Source of the DNA: Niveispirillum sp. SYP-B3756
GTDB taxonomy: Bacteria; Pseudomonadota; Alphaproteobacteria; Azospirillales; Azospirillaceae
Direction of reading: 5' to 3'
Assembly: GCF_009495745.1 (NCBI RefSeq)
Contig: NZ_WIDQ01000005.1
Location: forward strand, 1 to 64,000
DNA length: 64,000 nucleotides
In this document: positions 16,368 to 26,750 of the stretch, piece by piece
Numbering within the stretch: the first letter of the stretch is position 1
Layout of the letters: each line of letters begins with the position of its first letter
Translations under genes and position numbers: made by a program
Notes under the pieces: generated by a model
Database searches by the model: none
What the model was told of the DNA's origin: nothing
What the model saw: the letters and a program-made list of their open reading frames with translations, nothing else

Positions 16368-17960
16368 TCACACCCCGCCGGGTTTGGGGCCGCTATAGCT
16401 GCCGAGGATCAGACCCAGCAGGTTTTCCATCGGGATGGCGGGGCCGTCGGCTGCCGGCAGCATCCCGTCCACCAGCCCCCAGGACCGGGCCGGCTGCAGC
16501 AGGGCACCATCCTTGGACAGGATATGCAGCGGCACGTGATGGCCGGCTGCCTTCGGATCAGCGATCCAGCCCAGAGCCGGATGATCCCCCAGCATCAAAA
16601 CCAGCGCATCATCCGGCAGTGACCGCGCCAGCCAATCCCCGGCGGCCCGCAGGCTGTAATCAATGGACAGGGCGTAGGCGCCCGCCATGCTGGTGTAGTC
16701 CGGGCGATCCGGCGGGCCATAGGTGCTGCCATCCGCCAGCCCATCCGCCCCGTCCCGCCAGGGCGGCAGCGGCGTCCAGGGGGCGTGGCTGCTGGTCAGT
16801 ACCAGTTCCAGATAGGCAGGACCGGCGGCAAAGGGCTGGGTCGCATCCAGTGCCGCGAACAGCGCCTGGTCCGGCATCGGCGACCAGCCATAGCGCGGCC
16901 CCTGATAGCCCAAGGCCCCCGCATTCAACACCCGGTAAAAGCCCCAGAGCGTACCCTCCGGCCAGGGTTGGGACAAGCCGGGCATGATGGCCTGGGTGTG
17001 CCAGCCAGCCTGTTGCAGGGCCGCGACCAGACCGACATGCCCCGCCGCCAGCACCAGCCCCTGCTGCGCCGGCTGTTCCTGGCGGATGCCGGCACGCAAG
17101 GTGCCGTGGGCCAGCCAGCTGCGCCCGCCCAGCACCGGGCTGTCCACCAGCCCGGACAGCATGTGAAACCCCTTGGCCGTCAGTTCCTGTTCCAGTAAGG
17201 CCAGCCGGGTGGAGACCAGGGGGCCGTGGCGCGGGTCGGTCAAAGCTGACTGGCCATAGGATTCCACCCAGATCAGCACCAGCGGCCGCCCCTTCAACAG
17301 TGCGAACCGCAGGGCCGCCGGGATGCCGGTCACCGGATCATGTGCCAGGGCGGCGGCAAGAGCTTGCTGCATCCGCCGCCCCTCTGCTACCCGCGCCATC
17401 TGGTCAATGATCGCGGCGACACTGCCCTGGCTGAAAGGCTGCGCACCGGGCAGGCCACACAGGGACAGTAAGGGCAGCCCCAGCGCCAGCGCCCAGGCCA
17501 GCCATCGCCCCTCCACCGTCGCCAGCGGACGCACCATGCGGCGATAGGCGAGGGAGATCAGCCCAACCAACCCAGCCAGGATAAGGCACAGCAAGAGGGC
17601 CAGCGGTACCGGCCCCATACTGCCCGCCAGCACACCCCAGAGAGCCGGCAGCAACACCGGATCGAACAGCGGTTGCAGGGGCCGCCCCGCCGCCAGTTGC
17701 GCCCCCAGATCGGCCAGCCGCAGCAGCACCAAGGGCAAGGTCAGCAAAGAGAGCAACAGGATGCCGCCGAGTCTCGGCGGCCCCGCCCGCCGGGCCCACA
17801 GCGCCAGCAGCCCCAGCAACAGGCCCAATTCCGGTGCCAGCGCCAGATAGGCAGGCCCCCACAGCCGGCCCGGATCGCCCGGCAGGCCCAGCAGCAGGCT
17901 GAACAGCAGCAGCGGAACCATGATGGACAGAAAGGGTTGGAAAAGGCGTTGGATCATCAT
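16368..17960 (-). CDS. Membrane sulfatase-like protein (alkaline-phosphatase superfamily)
   Basis: 530 residues. The N-terminal third holds about five hydrophobic helices (roughly 5-160). The rest is an extracytoplasmic domain with VLIWVESYGQSAL near its start and MLGDHPALGW near its end, echoing the nucleophile and metal-binding positions of the sulfatase/phosphoethanolamine transferase/LTA-synthase group. The usual nucleophile Thr or Ser is represented by Ser in ESYGQS. It probably modifies an envelope glycan or lipid; the substrate is unknown. I take the ATG at 17960 because the first membrane helix starts there. Confidence 0.7.
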   Translation of the reverse strand: MMIQRLFQPFLSIMVPLLLFSLLLGLPGDPGRLWGPAYLALAPELGLLLGLLALWARRAGPPRLGGILLLSLLTLPLVLLRLADLGAQLAAGRPLQPLFDPVLLPALWGVLAGSMGPVPLALLLCLILAGLVGLISLAYRRMVRPLATVEGRWLAWALALGLPLLSLCGLPGAQPFSQGSVAAIIDQMARVAEGRRMQQALAAALAHDPVTGIPAALRFALLKGRPLVLIWVESYGQSALTDPRHGPLVSTRLALLEQELTAKGFHMLSGLVDSPVLGGRSWLAHGTLRAGIRQEQPAQQGLVLAAGHVGLVAALQQAGWHTQAIMPGLSQPWPEGTLWGFYRVLNAGALGYQGPRYGWSPMPDQALFAALDATQPFAAGPAYLELVLTSSHAPWTPLPPWRDGADGLADGSTYGPPDRPDYTSMAGAYALSIDYSLRAAGDWLARSLPDDALVLMLGDHPALGWIADPKAAGHHVPLHILSKDGALLQPARSWGLVDGMLPAADGPAIPMENLLGLILGSYSGPKPGGV

Positions 17961-18069
17961 GCCGCTGAAAAATAGGGCGGAGCATCGCTGCCGGCCAGAC
18001 GTTGCCTGCTGTTGGGACTGCCGGGGATGGCGGGCAAGGCACCAGAACGACACACGCCCCCCCCAGCAA

Positions 18070-18855
18070 TCAGCCGTAAGCGTGCAGCCGCGCCCCATTG
18101 ACCCGCAGCCATTCCCGCGGCCCCTCCACTGCCGGTGTCAGGCTGGCGCAGAGTTCCCAGAAATGGGGGGAGTGGTTCATTTCCTTCAGATGCGCCACCT
18201 CATGCGCCACCACATAATCAAACACCGCATCGGGCGCCAGGATCAGCCGCCAGCAAAAGGAAAGCCGGCCGCTGGCCGAACAACTGCCCCAGCGCGATCT
18301 GGTATCCCGCACCGACACACCCGTGACCTTGGCCCCCAGGACGGCCGCCTTCAGCCGCGCCCGCTCCGCCAGTTGCCGACGCGCCTCCGCTTTCAGGAAA
18401 TCGGTCACACGCCGGTTCAAAAACGCGGGGTCGCCCCCCACAAAAAGCAACGGCTGTCCTGCCTCTACCATTAACCGGGGGGCCAGCCGGTGGCCCGACA
18501 GGTGGCGAATGCGATAATCCACACCCAGAATCGGCACCAGCGCACCATCTTGAAAGGCGAAACGGGGGGGAACGGCCGACAGGCGTTGTTGCAGCCATTC
18601 CAGATGACGTCCGATGAAACGCTGGATATCGGCATCGGACACCTGCGGCGGGGTGGAGACGCGCACAACATTGCGCACCGAATCCACCCGCATCGACAGG
18701 CGGCGGGAACGGGCGGAGACCCGCACCTCCACTGGTACCGGCACCGCCGCCAGCGCCATCAGGCGCGGGGTGGAGACGACAGGTGTCCGGTGCCGCGGCG
18801 CCGACTTGGTGGCTGCAGGTGTCTTGGAACGGTTGGGGCGGAGAAAGGCGAACAT
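18070..18855 (-). CDS. YgjP-type (DUF45) zinc metallopeptidase
   Basis: 261 residues. The catalytic zinc motif HExxH appears in VVAHEVAHLKEMNHSPHFW, with the third-ligand His downstream, preceded by the family signature TRSRWGSCSASGRLSF. This is the YgjP/M48-like group, whose cellular substrates are poorly known. There is no signal peptide, but the first 45 residues are basic and not conserved-looking. It lies 109 bp upstream of the sulfatase-like gene on the same strand. The ATG at 18855 is the only reasonable start. Confidence 0.88.
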   Translation of the reverse strand: MFAFLRPNRSKTPAATKSAPRHRTPVVSTPRLMALAAVPVPVEVRVSARSRRLSMRVDSVRNVVRVSTPPQVSDADIQRFIGRHLEWLQQRLSAVPPRFAFQDGALVPILGVDYRIRHLSGHRLAPRLMVEAGQPLLFVGGDPAFLNRRVTDFLKAEARRQLAERARLKAAVLGAKVTGVSVRDTRSRWGSCSASGRLSFCWRLILAPDAVFDYVVAHEVAHLKEMNHSPHFWELCASLTPAVEGPREWLRVNGARLHAYG

Positions 18856-18991
18856 TGCAGGTCCGGTCAGGGCGGCATCCGCCTACCCTACCTGAACCGG
18901 CCGTCACCGCAAATGTCACGATGATGAAGCCTGATGACAGGTTGACGGCCCTGTCCTGGTCATTCACAGCCGGCAGAGAGCATAAAAGAAA

Positions 18992-19023
18992 AACCCCCGC
19001 AGCTGGATGCGCCTGCGGGGGTT
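18992..19023 (-). terminator. Minus-strand terminator with no gene directly upstream
   Basis: aacccccgcag (18992-19002) pairs with ctgcgggggtt (19013-19023). On the minus strand the stem is followed by a T-rich run (TTTTTCTTTTAT), so it stops leftward transcripts. The next leftward gene upstream (phaZ) already has its own terminator at 19370. Confidence 0.8.
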
Positions 19024-19369
19024 CTCCGATGAAGTGATCATTCCGCGTCGATGTCGCTAAGAATGATCAGGGTTTAAGTTGCGATAGTCAGGTAATCGCG
19101 TAATATTGCTGCGGTGGAGTCATGCGTTAAAGCACCCTCCCTGGTTACGGATCGCAGTTGTTTGCCTGTTTTTCCTTAGGCCGCCCGCTGCGATATGGGC
19201 GTTTCTTTTATCAAACTGCCCTCCATGTCTTTGTTACGGTTTTATGGTGCCCCCGTTCTGGAAGGTCGTCAAGGGTCATTTATTGGAAAATACGCAAACC
19301 TGACCGAAAGATGTAAAAATCCGCAAAAGCACTTTCCATCGTCGATGGTTCAGGGAAAAAAAGGGCATA
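19024..19369. other. Intergenic region bracketed by two terminators, no protein gene supported
   Basis: About 345 bp, partly AT-rich. The reading frames here (for example 19106-19303 plus) lack ribosome sites and protein-like composition. It could encode an untranslated RNA ending at either terminator. Confidence 0.4.
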
Positions 19370-19406
19370 AAAAACACCGCGATAGCTGGGCCATCGCGGT
19401 GTTTTT
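19370..19406. terminator. Bidirectional terminator after phaZ
   Basis: aaaaacaccgcgat (19370-19383) and atcgcggtgttttt (19393-19406) form a 14-bp perfect stem with a 9-nt loop and A/T tracts on both sides. It lies 42 bp beyond the phaZ stop. Confidence 0.88.
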
Positions 19407-19447
19407 CTGACACTCGCCACCCGTCAGGTGGCGGTTATATGGATGCC

Positions 19448-20701
19448 TCAGGCGGCCACAGTCTTGGTCCGGCCGGACCGCACCGCATCGTTCTGCAAAA
19501 TGAACTGACGCACGCGCGGTTCGATCTCTTCCCGCCATTTACGGCCGTTGAAGATGCCGTAATGGCCCACGCTTTTCTGCATATGGTTCAGCTTCTTGCT
19601 CTCCGGCAGGGCGGAGCAGAGCCGGTGGGCGGCAATCGTCTGGCCGGGGGCGGAGATATCGTCCAACTCCCCTTCCACGGTGAACAAGGCAGTCTTCTCA
19701 ATGGCGGACGGGTCGACCGTCATGCCGCGCCACTTCATCCGACCGGTCGGCAGCGCCCGTTCCTGGAATACCTGATTGACGGTCTGCAGGTAGAACTCAG
19801 ACGTCAGATCCATCACCGACAGATATTCATCATAGAATTTGCGATGGGATTCTGCGCTTTCACCGTCACCGCGCACCAGATGGCGGAACAGTTTCACATG
19901 TTCACCGACATGCCGGTCCAGATTCATTGACATGAACCCGGTCAACTGCACAAAGCCCGGATAAACCTGACGCAATGCGCCGGGATAATAAAGCGGTACG
20001 GTGCTGATGACATTGCGTTCGAACCAAGCGATATCCTTATCCTCGGCCAGCTTGGTCACCACGGTCGGGGCGGCGGCGGTATCAATGGGGCCGCCCATCA
20101 GGGTCATGCTGGCCGGCTGGCAGGCATCATCCAACTGGGCCATCAGCGCCACGGCGGCCAGCGTCGGCACCGCCGGCTGACAGACGGCCATGACATGCGT
20201 ATTGGGCCCCAGGTGACGGATGAAATCCATCACATAGTCGATATAATCTTCCAGATCGAAGCGGCCGCGTGCCAGAGGCACCAGCTTGGCGTCGTGCCAG
20301 TCGGTAATATAGACATCATGGTGAGGCAGCAGGGCCGCCACCGTGCCGCGCAGCAGCGTGGCATAGTGGCCCGACATTGGTGCCACCAGCAGCAGCTTCG
20401 GGTCATCATGCGGCACGGCGCGGGCGAAATTGACCAGATTGCCGAACGGCTTTTCCAGCACCACCTTTTCGGTCACGGCCACATCGCGGCCATTGACGCG
20501 GGTGGTGGGCAGGCCGAATTCCGGCTTGCCCCAACGGCGGGTGGTCCGCTCAATCAGTTCGGCCCCGGCCGCCACGGCGCGGCCAACCTTGGTGTAAGAG
20601 GCCGGAACGAAGGGATTCTGCAAGGTTTGCTGTGTGGCCTCCGCCAGCAGGCGCAGCGGTGTCAGGGCAGCATGACGCATGTCGTACAGATGATAGAGCA
20701 C
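19448..20701 (-). CDS. phaZ: Intracellular polyhydroxyalkanoate depolymerase
   Basis: 417 residues without a signal peptide, matching the intracellular PhaZ family that mobilises stored poly-3-hydroxybutyrate granules. The lipase-box-like motif is VCQPAVP with Cys174 as nucleophile, as in the intracellular enzymes, rather than the Ser of secreted depolymerases. The N-terminal MLYHLYDMRHAALTP and C-terminal SVGHYGIFNGRKWREEI (catalytic His) stretches are family hallmarks. It is monocistronic with a strong terminator, and implies PHB storage in the host. Confidence 0.95.
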   Translation of the reverse strand: MLYHLYDMRHAALTPLRLLAEATQQTLQNPFVPASYTKVGRAVAAGAELIERTTRRWGKPEFGLPTTRVNGRDVAVTEKVVLEKPFGNLVNFARAVPHDDPKLLLVAPMSGHYATLLRGTVAALLPHHDVYITDWHDAKLVPLARGRFDLEDYIDYVMDFIRHLGPNTHVMAVCQPAVPTLAAVALMAQLDDACQPASMTLMGGPIDTAAAPTVVTKLAEDKDIAWFERNVISTVPLYYPGALRQVYPGFVQLTGFMSMNLDRHVGEHVKLFRHLVRGDGESAESHRKFYDEYLSVMDLTSEFYLQTVNQVFQERALPTGRMKWRGMTVDPSAIEKTALFTVEGELDDISAPGQTIAAHRLCSALPESKKLNHMQKSVGHYGIFNGRKWREEIEPRVRQFILQNDAVRSGRTKTVAA

Positions 20702-20987
20702 TTAAAAGCCCCTTTCTCGAACTGGGCGCAATCAACAACCCGCCGCGACCCTCTCCAGGGCAGTCACGCGGCCACCAGACCCTTGGCGTCCCGCAATGTG
20801 GCACCCTGTCACAGCTCAACACAAAGGTATTCGCTGTAGATCAGGATGCAACAGTTTAATGACTTAAGAGTTAACGCTATCGCTTAGGGTTTGAGCGTTG
20901 TTCAGGCGGAGTCCTCTGCCTTTTCCTTAATCAATAGAGATGTTTCAAACGCTTGACCTGATTGGTGAACCAGCATTCGCCTTTGAT
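20702..20987. other. Intergenic region, no gene seen
   Basis: Upstream region of phaZ and downstream of the broken gene at 20988. Parts are AT-rich and may hold the phaZ promoter; no reading frame is convincing. Confidence 0.5.
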
Positions 20988-21616
20988 TTAGGCGATGTCA
21001 TGCATCTCGACCCCGGAATCGGCGTGACATGCGATAATTTCACATGCCTGCCTTTCGCAAAACTCATCCCGCAGACTGACCCAGAGCAGCATTCCCCCGC
21101 CTTCCAGATGGGGTGTCAGCGCCGTATTGCGCTTATTCCCGATCCAGCGCGCCAACAGGGCGCCCAGCCCGCCGCCTGCACCACCGGCCGCGGCGGCAGC
21201 CAGGGCGGTGCCACCGGTGGCCACCACCACGTCCGTTGCCGCCACTGCGGCGATATAGGCGGGCACGCCGATGGCCGCCCCCTGCGCATTGCCGATTTCC
21301 TCCGGCGCACCACCGCCCGGCGGGCAGTGGCGGGGGCATCATGAGCAATGTCACCAAGATCGCCCTGTTGCGTCATCCGCTACAGAACCGACTCGTCATT
21401 GCCCATCAGGCTGAGTTCGTGGGGGAAGAAGCCGGCCATCGACAATTCATCGATGCCTTTCTGCAACTGGTCTTCGCTGCTGAACAGACCCACCGCTTCC
21501 CGCGTTGATCCCTGCTGCGGCACGGCGGCGGGGGTATCCACCATATGATACGTTGGATGATGTCCGGCTGCGTGGCCGGGCGGCTGGGGAATGTCGCGGA
21601 ACGGCTTGTCGCTCAT
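20988..21616 (-). pseudogene. Broken stress-type protein gene (in-frame stop plus frameshift)
   Basis: Three fragments make one protein. The N-terminus starts at an ATG at 21616 behind an excellent GGAGGA site; its AVGLFSSEDQLQKGIDEL and GFFPHELSLMGND segments resemble general-stress/DUF1269-like proteins. A TAG at 21380-21382 interrupts it. The same frame continues (GDLGDIAHDAPA) until about 21310, where a one-base shift moves the coding signal to another frame. That frame runs through EEIGNAQGAAIGVPAY, a Gly/Ala-rich hydrophobic core and the C-terminal GGGMLLWVSLRDE to a stop at 20988. It encodes no full-length product unless these are sequencing errors. The family label is tentative. Confidence 0.7.
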
Positions 21617-21801
21617 GGTCGCTTCCTCCATTCGGCTCAGGCGCTGTCAAGGCAACGTCCGGGCCGGTACAACGGTTGCGCCCTCTGCCGGGACAGGCTT
21701 TTCACTGGACCGGGTGCCGTCCGCGTCGTAGAGAAGGGGGAGACCCCGCTAATGGGGGCGCGAAATAGCCTTGCCACAAGAGATAGCGGTTAAGCCCCGC
21801 A

Positions 21802-23661
21802 ATGCCCGACGCTCTTCCCCCCGCCGCCGAAAGCCCGCATCTGCAGGCCGCCCAGGCCGTTCTGCGTGATGTCTGGGGCTATCCCGCCTTTCGCGGGATG
21901 CAGGCGGATATTGTGGAACATGTGGCAGCCGGCGGCGATGCGCTGGTGCTGATGCCCACGGGTGGTGGCAAGTCGCTCTGTTATCAGATCCCGGCCCTGG
22001 TGCGGCCCGGTGTGGGCATTGTGGTCTCGCCGCTGATCGCCCTGATGCGCGATCAGGTCGATGCCCTGCGCCAGCTCGGCGTGCGGGCCGCCTATCTCAA
22101 CTCCACCCTGGAATGGCGGGAGGCGATGGAGGTGGAGCGGGCCTGCGAGCGGGGCGAGCTGGATCTGCTCTATGTCGCGCCGGAACGGCTGGTGACGCCA
22201 CGCTTCCTGGAACTGCTGGACCGCTCGCGTATCGCCCTGTTCGCCCTGGATGAGGCGCATTGCGTCAGCCAGTGGGGGCATGATTTCCGCCCGGAATATC
22301 TCCAGCTTTCCATCCTGCATGAACGTTTTCCCGATGTGCCACGCGTGGCGCTGACGGCAACGGCCGATGCGCAGACCCGCACGGATATCGCTGCCCGGCT
22401 GGGCTTGGCGGAGGCACGGCTGTTCCTGGCCAGTTTCGACCGGCCCAACATCACCTATCGCATTATCGCCAAGGACCAGGAACGCCGCCAATTGGTGGAT
22501 TTCCTCCGCCGGCGGCCGGAAGATGCCGGCATTGTCTATTGTCTGTCGCGCGGCAAGGTGGACGCCATTGCCCAATATCTGCGCGAACAGGGGGTGGATG
22601 CCCTGGCCTATCATGCCGGGCTTGATCCCAAAACCCGGCAGGACAATCAGGACCGCTTCATCAAAAGCGAGGGCATGGTCATGGTGGCGACCGTGGCCTT
22701 CGGCATGGGCATTGACAAGCCGAACGTGCGGTTTGTCGTGCATATGGATTTGCCGCGCTCCCTGGAAGCCTATTATCAGGAAACCGGCCGCGCCGGCCGT
22801 GACGGACTGCCGGCGGAAGCGCTGATGCTCTATGGCTTTGCCGATGTGGTGCAATTGCGCCAGATGGTGGAGGCGTCGGACAGCCCCGCCGCCTATAAGC
22901 GCACGGAACGGCAGAAGCTGGAGGCGCTGCTGGGCTTCTGCGAGACGGCGCGCTGCCGGCGCCAGACGCTCCTCACCTATTTCGGGGAAGAATATCCCAA
23001 GCCCTGTGGCAAATGCGATATCTGCTTCGAACCGGTAGAGACCTATGACGGCACCGTGGTGGCGCAGAAGGCGCTTTCAGCCGTCTATCGCACCGGCCAG
23101 CGCTTCGGGGTGGGCCATCTGGTCGATGTGCTGCGGGGCACCGCCACCGACAAGGTGCTGGAACGCAGCCATGACAAGCTGAAGACCTTCGGCTGTGGCG
23201 CCGACATGTCAAAGAATGAATGGCAGAGCGCTTTCCGCCAATTAGTGGCTCATGGTTTTCTGTGCGCCGATCCGGAAGGCCATGGCGGGCTGATCCTGAC
23301 GGATACCGCCACCGCTGTGCTGAAGGGCCAGGAGACAGTACGGCTGCGCCGTGACCCGGCGGCGGAAAGCAAGCGGAGCGGTGGGCGTTCCAGCGGCACC
23401 GCCCCGCGTTCCCGCACCGCCCCCACCGATCTGTCACCGGCTGACGATACGCTGTGGCACGCGTTGAAGGCGCTGCGTCTGGAACTGGCGCGCGAACAGG
23501 GCGTGCCGCCTTATGTCATCTTCCACGACGCCACCTTGATGGAAATGGTGCAGGCACGACCGACCGACCTGGATGAGCTGGCAGAGCTGCCCGGCGTCGG
23601 TGCGCGCAAGCTGGAACGCTATGGCGAATATTTCCTGGACGTGATCACGACCTATAGCTGA
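21802..23661 (+). CDS. recQ: ATP-dependent DNA helicase RecQ
   Basis: 619 residues. The helicase core has Walker [13 protein letters not shown], the DEAH box in [18 protein letters not shown] and motif [13 protein letters not shown] zinc-binding RQC region follows with Cys residues in FCETARCRR and CGKCDICF, then a winged-helix part. A C-terminal HRDC domain sits at about 545-615 after a Ser/Arg-rich linker. The function is 3'-5' unwinding in recombination and fork repair. No strong ribosome site precedes the ATG. Its 3' end overlaps the convergent YihY gene by 17 bp. Confidence 0.97.
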   Translation: MPDALPPAAESPHLQAAQAVLRDVWGYPAFRGMQADIVEHVAAGGDALVLMPTGGGKSLCYQIPALVRPGVGIVVSPLIALMRDQVDALRQLGVRAAYLNSTLEWREAMEVERACERGELDLLYVAPERLVTPRFLELLDRSRIALFALDEAHCVSQWGHDFRPEYLQLSILHERFPDVPRVALTATADAQTRTDIAARLGLAEARLFLASFDRPNITYRIIAKDQERRQLVDFLRRRPEDAGIVYCLSRGKVDAIAQYLREQGVDALAYHAGLDPKTRQDNQDRFIKSEGMVMVATVAFGMGIDKPNVRFVVHMDLPRSLEAYYQETGRAGRDGLPAEALMLYGFADVVQLRQMVEASDSPAAYKRTERQKLEALLGFCETARCRRQTLLTYFGEEYPKPCGKCDICFEPVETYDGTVVAQKALSAVYRTGQRFGVGHLVDVLRGTATDKVLERSHDKLKTFGCGADMSKNEWQSAFRQLVAHGFLCADPEGHGGLILTDTATAVLKGQETVRLRRDPAAESKRSGGRSSGTAPRSRTAPTDLSPADDTLWHALKALRLELAREQGVPPYVIFHDATLMEMVQARPTDLDELAELPGVGARKLERYGEYFLDVITTYS

Positions 23662-24622
23662 CCGGTATGTTCTTCTGGTCCGCGACAGCGGCGCCGCGCT
23701 GGCCGATCGGCATATCGGGCGGCACCGTGGTATCGCGCAAAGTGTGGCGCTCCGCCGCCGCATCCAGTTCCGCCCCCAACAGCACGGAATAGGCCCCCAG
23801 ATAAAGCCACATCAAAAGCGCCATCCCCGCCCCCAGGGAGCCATAGGTGGCGTTATAATCCGCGAAATTGCTGATATAGAGGGAAAAGCCTGCCGATCCC
23901 GTGAGCCAGAGCAGCGTAGCTGCCACCGCCCCAGGGCTGACCCAACGCCATTTGGCCCTTCGCCGACAAGGCCCATGGCGGTAGATGATGGACAGGGCCA
24001 GAATCAGTGCTGTCGCCAGCAATGGCCAGCGGGACAACCGCACCACCCCTTCCACCAGACGGTCCAGGCCGACAAAATTCAGCACCGCCGGCAGGGCCAC
24101 CACAGTGACCAACATCACCGCCAGCGTCAGCATAGTGCCCAGGGTGAGGACCAAGGCCGTGCCGGCAAAGCGGACAAAGGACCGGCGTTCCTCCTCCCCA
24201 TAGGCCATGTTTAATGACCGCATCAAGGCGCGGATACCACCCCCGGCGCTCCAGAGCGCCACGATCAGGCTGAACAGCAGGCCGAAGCCGAGGCTGGCCG
24301 GCTTCTGCGCCGTCAGACTGGCCAATTGTGAGAAGAGGATATCCCTTCCCGCCGGCGGCAGCAAAGTTGCGAGGGGCTCAATCTGAGGGCCGATACTGGC
24401 CGGGTCAGCGATCAACCCATAGAGAGCCGTACCGGCCACCATTGCCGGGAACAGAGCCAGCAAGCCAAGAAAGGCCACCCCAGCCGCCGCGACACTGATA
24501 TTGTCACGATCCGCCTCAGCCCAGGCGCGCCGCAGGATCACCCACCAACCCGCCAGGGGAATCGCCAGCGGGGTGTCAGCGCAACGCCCATGATCTGTTT
24601 CTACACATGGCTGCTTCGACAC
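23645..24622 (-). CDS. YihY/BrkB-family inner-membrane protein
   Basis: 325 residues with six predicted membrane helices. The [20 protein letters not shown] stretch near the N-terminus and [19 protein letters not shown] near the C-terminus are the family signatures. Members were once called RNase BN in error; their role is unresolved. The start is a GTG at 24622 with GGGAGAGGG before it. DUF2336 lies 65 bp upstream on the same strand. The C-terminal tail overlaps recQ. Confidence 0.9.
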   Translation of the reverse strand: MSKQPCVETDHGRCADTPLAIPLAGWWVILRRAWAEADRDNISVAAAGVAFLGLLALFPAMVAGTALYGLIADPASIGPQIEPLATLLPPAGRDILFSQLASLTAQKPASLGFGLLFSLIVALWSAGGGIRALMRSLNMAYGEEERRSFVRFAGTALVLTLGTMLTLAVMLVTVVALPAVLNFVGLDRLVEGVVRLSRWPLLATALILALSIIYRHGPCRRRAKWRWVSPGAVAATLLWLTGSAGFSLYISNFADYNATYGSLGAGMALLMWLYLGAYSVLLGAELDAAAERHTLRDTTVPPDMPIGQRGAAVADQKNIPVSYRS

Positions 24623-24687
24623 GCGCCCTCTCCCTGCAACCAGACCCTGTTTCTGGGCAACGGTTGCAGGGGCGAAGCGTTCCCGCG

Positions 24688-25791
24688 TCAGGCTGCGGCG
24701 GTCAGGTCGGTCAGTTTGGTCAGCAGGTAATCTACATCCTCACTGGCCAGTTCCTCGAACTGGGTGAGGATACGTTCCAGCATCCGGCGGCGATGGCGCT
24801 CCAGATCATGGTCCAGACCGTCAAAGTCGGTCTCATTCGCCACGTCCAGAGCGATGCGCAGGGCGGGATAGAGCTTGGGCGGCAGGCCGGTGCGGTCGAA
24901 CAGGGATTTCAGCCCCAGCCGCCCCGCATCATGGATCAGCAGCCTTGCATTGCTGACCGGCACCTGCCCCAGCTGGGCCACAGCCACTTCAAAGAAGGGC
25001 ACATCCCCCATACACAGCGCCCGCAGCAACAGGGATGGCGTCAGCCGGTTGTTGCGCCGCAGCTGTACCACCAGCCGTTCCAGCTCCTTGTCACCGGCAC
25101 CGCCCACCAGCCCATAAGTGGCCCGCTCCCGCGATTGCAGCACAATGTCGGCGGCAATATCATTGGGCAATTCATGTTTGGCGACCAGCCGCTCCCGCAG
25201 CTGTTCCGACACCAGCGCCACCAGCCGCTCCGCCACCGTCACCGGCAGATGCGCGCGGTTGACCAGCGGCTCCGCCACGGCTTCACTGTCCGGGAAACGG
25301 TCCAGCGCACGGCTCATCGCCTGGGGGGCAACTTCAGCCCCTTCGTTTGAAAGCAGAGCCGCAACGGCCTTCTCGCTGCCGCGCTCCACCAGCACGTCGG
25401 CGACCTGCCCGCTCACCTCTGGCCGTTTGGCCACGGCCGTTTGCTTTTCCGAGGAACCGCTGCGGATGATCTCCACCAGATCAGCATCGGTGAGGACGGT
25501 CGAGACCTCGATGAAGGGAAGCGCCACTTCTTCCACGTCACGCGCCAGCGACAGGGCGACATCACGGGGAATGGCAGCGCTGCTCTTCAGGCTGTCCGCC
25601 AGGGCAGCCCGCACGCGGGTGGCCACGTCGCGCGCCATCATCCGCACAATATCCTCCGCCAGCGTGCGCTCCGATTGCGACAGCTGGGCGGTAAACTGGG
25701 CGGCAACCTTGCCGGCCATCTCGGCACGGGTATTGGGTGAGGGATCGGTCAGCAGGCGCTGCACATCCTGTTGGGTCAACATCTCGGACAT
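24688..25791 (-). CDS. DUF2336 domain protein
   Basis: 367 residues, almost all helical and soluble, with HEAT-like repeated helices and motifs typical of DUF2336 (for example ATRVRAALADSLKSS and ELPNDIAADIVLQSRE). The family is largely restricted to alphaproteobacteria and has no settled function. The sequence has no catalytic motif I can point to. It may share a transcript with the YihY gene. The start could be the ATG at 25791 or an ATG 9 nt further in. Confidence 0.82.
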   Translation of the reverse strand: MSEMLTQQDVQRLLTDPSPNTRAEMAGKVAAQFTAQLSQSERTLAEDIVRMMARDVATRVRAALADSLKSSAAIPRDVALSLARDVEEVALPFIEVSTVLTDADLVEIIRSGSSEKQTAVAKRPEVSGQVADVLVERGSEKAVAALLSNEGAEVAPQAMSRALDRFPDSEAVAEPLVNRAHLPVTVAERLVALVSEQLRERLVAKHELPNDIAADIVLQSRERATYGLVGGAGDKELERLVVQLRRNNRLTPSLLLRALCMGDVPFFEVAVAQLGQVPVSNARLLIHDAGRLGLKSLFDRTGLPPKLYPALRIALDVANETDFDGLDHDLERHRRRMLERILTQFEELASEDVDYLLTKLTDLTAAA

Positions 25792-25952
25792 GGGGTGTTC
25801 GCACCCTCCCTCTCAAGGACCGGCCCCCCGCCGCCATTGCGACATGAGGGCAAAGCCCGGATATGTTTAGATAATATTTAGTGCAGCTTGCGGCCAATTG
25901 CGACCGTCAAAAAATGGGGCAATCGGGGCATGAACCGTTCAGCGGATGCAAC

Positions 25953-26696
25953 TCAACCGGCACGCCTGCGGGCACGGCGACGGGCAAGTGCCGCCTGTTC
26001 CGTATCGGAAACCTTTGCATTAAGGTTAATGGGCCTTTCCGACAAAACCTCCAGCCGGCGATCCTCAAAGCAATCAGCACCTATATTTTCATTTTGGAAA
26101 CATGCCATGGCGGCGTCGCGTTTAGCCAACAAGTCAATAATTTCTTCCCTATACAAATGCACCAGGGCCGTCAGCCAGCGATTGACCGGCCAACTGGGCC
26201 GGGCATGATCAATGGTGAAGTCTTCCAGCATACGGGAGACATCATCGGCGGCATACCAGCACTCCCCCGTCACCCAGCGATTCGTGGTGAAGAGACGGAC
26301 GGGGCTGCCCAGATCATTGATGGCGATCCCGATCAGATGTGAGAGCGCACCATTGCCATCGGGATCATCCAGGTTCGGCGGCGGCGCCAGCGGGGTCACC
26401 CCTGGCGGCATCCCGAAAGGGCGCATGAAGGTGTGGAAATGCCCCGCCTCCCCCATCGGCTGGCTGTTGGCCGGATGGGCATGGAAATAATATTGGGCGT
26501 GATATTCCGCGTCATAGACATCCGTGGGCGGATAATGGCGCAGATCGCCCACGGGTGATTGCGCCCCCACCAGCATGGTCAGGACGTTATCGCCTGTCTT
26601 GGCCATCACGCGCTGGCACAGCGTGACCTCCCGCGCCGCCTCCAGCCGTTCCGCCAGGGCATCGTCATCCAATTGATCATAGACACTGAATGGCAT
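25953..26696 (-). CDS. Uncharacterised protein with His-rich motif (possibly DUF6969)
   Basis: 247 residues, no signal peptide, no membrane segment. A central block is rich in His and aromatic residues: HYPPTDVYD, HAQYYFHAHP and EAGHFHTFMRPFG. These could bind metal. A WPVNRWLTALVHLYREEI segment follows, and the C-terminus ends in an Arg-rich tail. From memory it resembles the uncharacterised DUF6969 group, but I am not certain. It starts 54 bp after the TAXI receptor gene on the same strand. Confidence 0.6.
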   Translation of the reverse strand: MPFSVYDQLDDDALAERLEAAREVTLCQRVMAKTGDNVLTMLVGAQSPVGDLRHYPPTDVYDAEYHAQYYFHAHPANSQPMGEAGHFHTFMRPFGMPPGVTPLAPPPNLDDPDGNGALSHLIGIAINDLGSPVRLFTTNRWVTGECWYAADDVSRMLEDFTIDHARPSWPVNRWLTALVHLYREEIIDLLAKRDAAMACFQNENIGADCFEDRRLEVLSERPINLNAKVSDTEQAALARRRARRRAG

Positions 26697-26750
26697 GGGC
26701 GACGCCTCCCGTATCGCGGACAGGGCGGCACCGGGATGCCGCCCCTTTGA

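Noticed and set aside
19106-19303. A 65-codon plus-strand frame in the terminator-bracketed region
   Set aside because: No ribosome site and a Cys/Pro/Trp-rich composition unlike a real protein.
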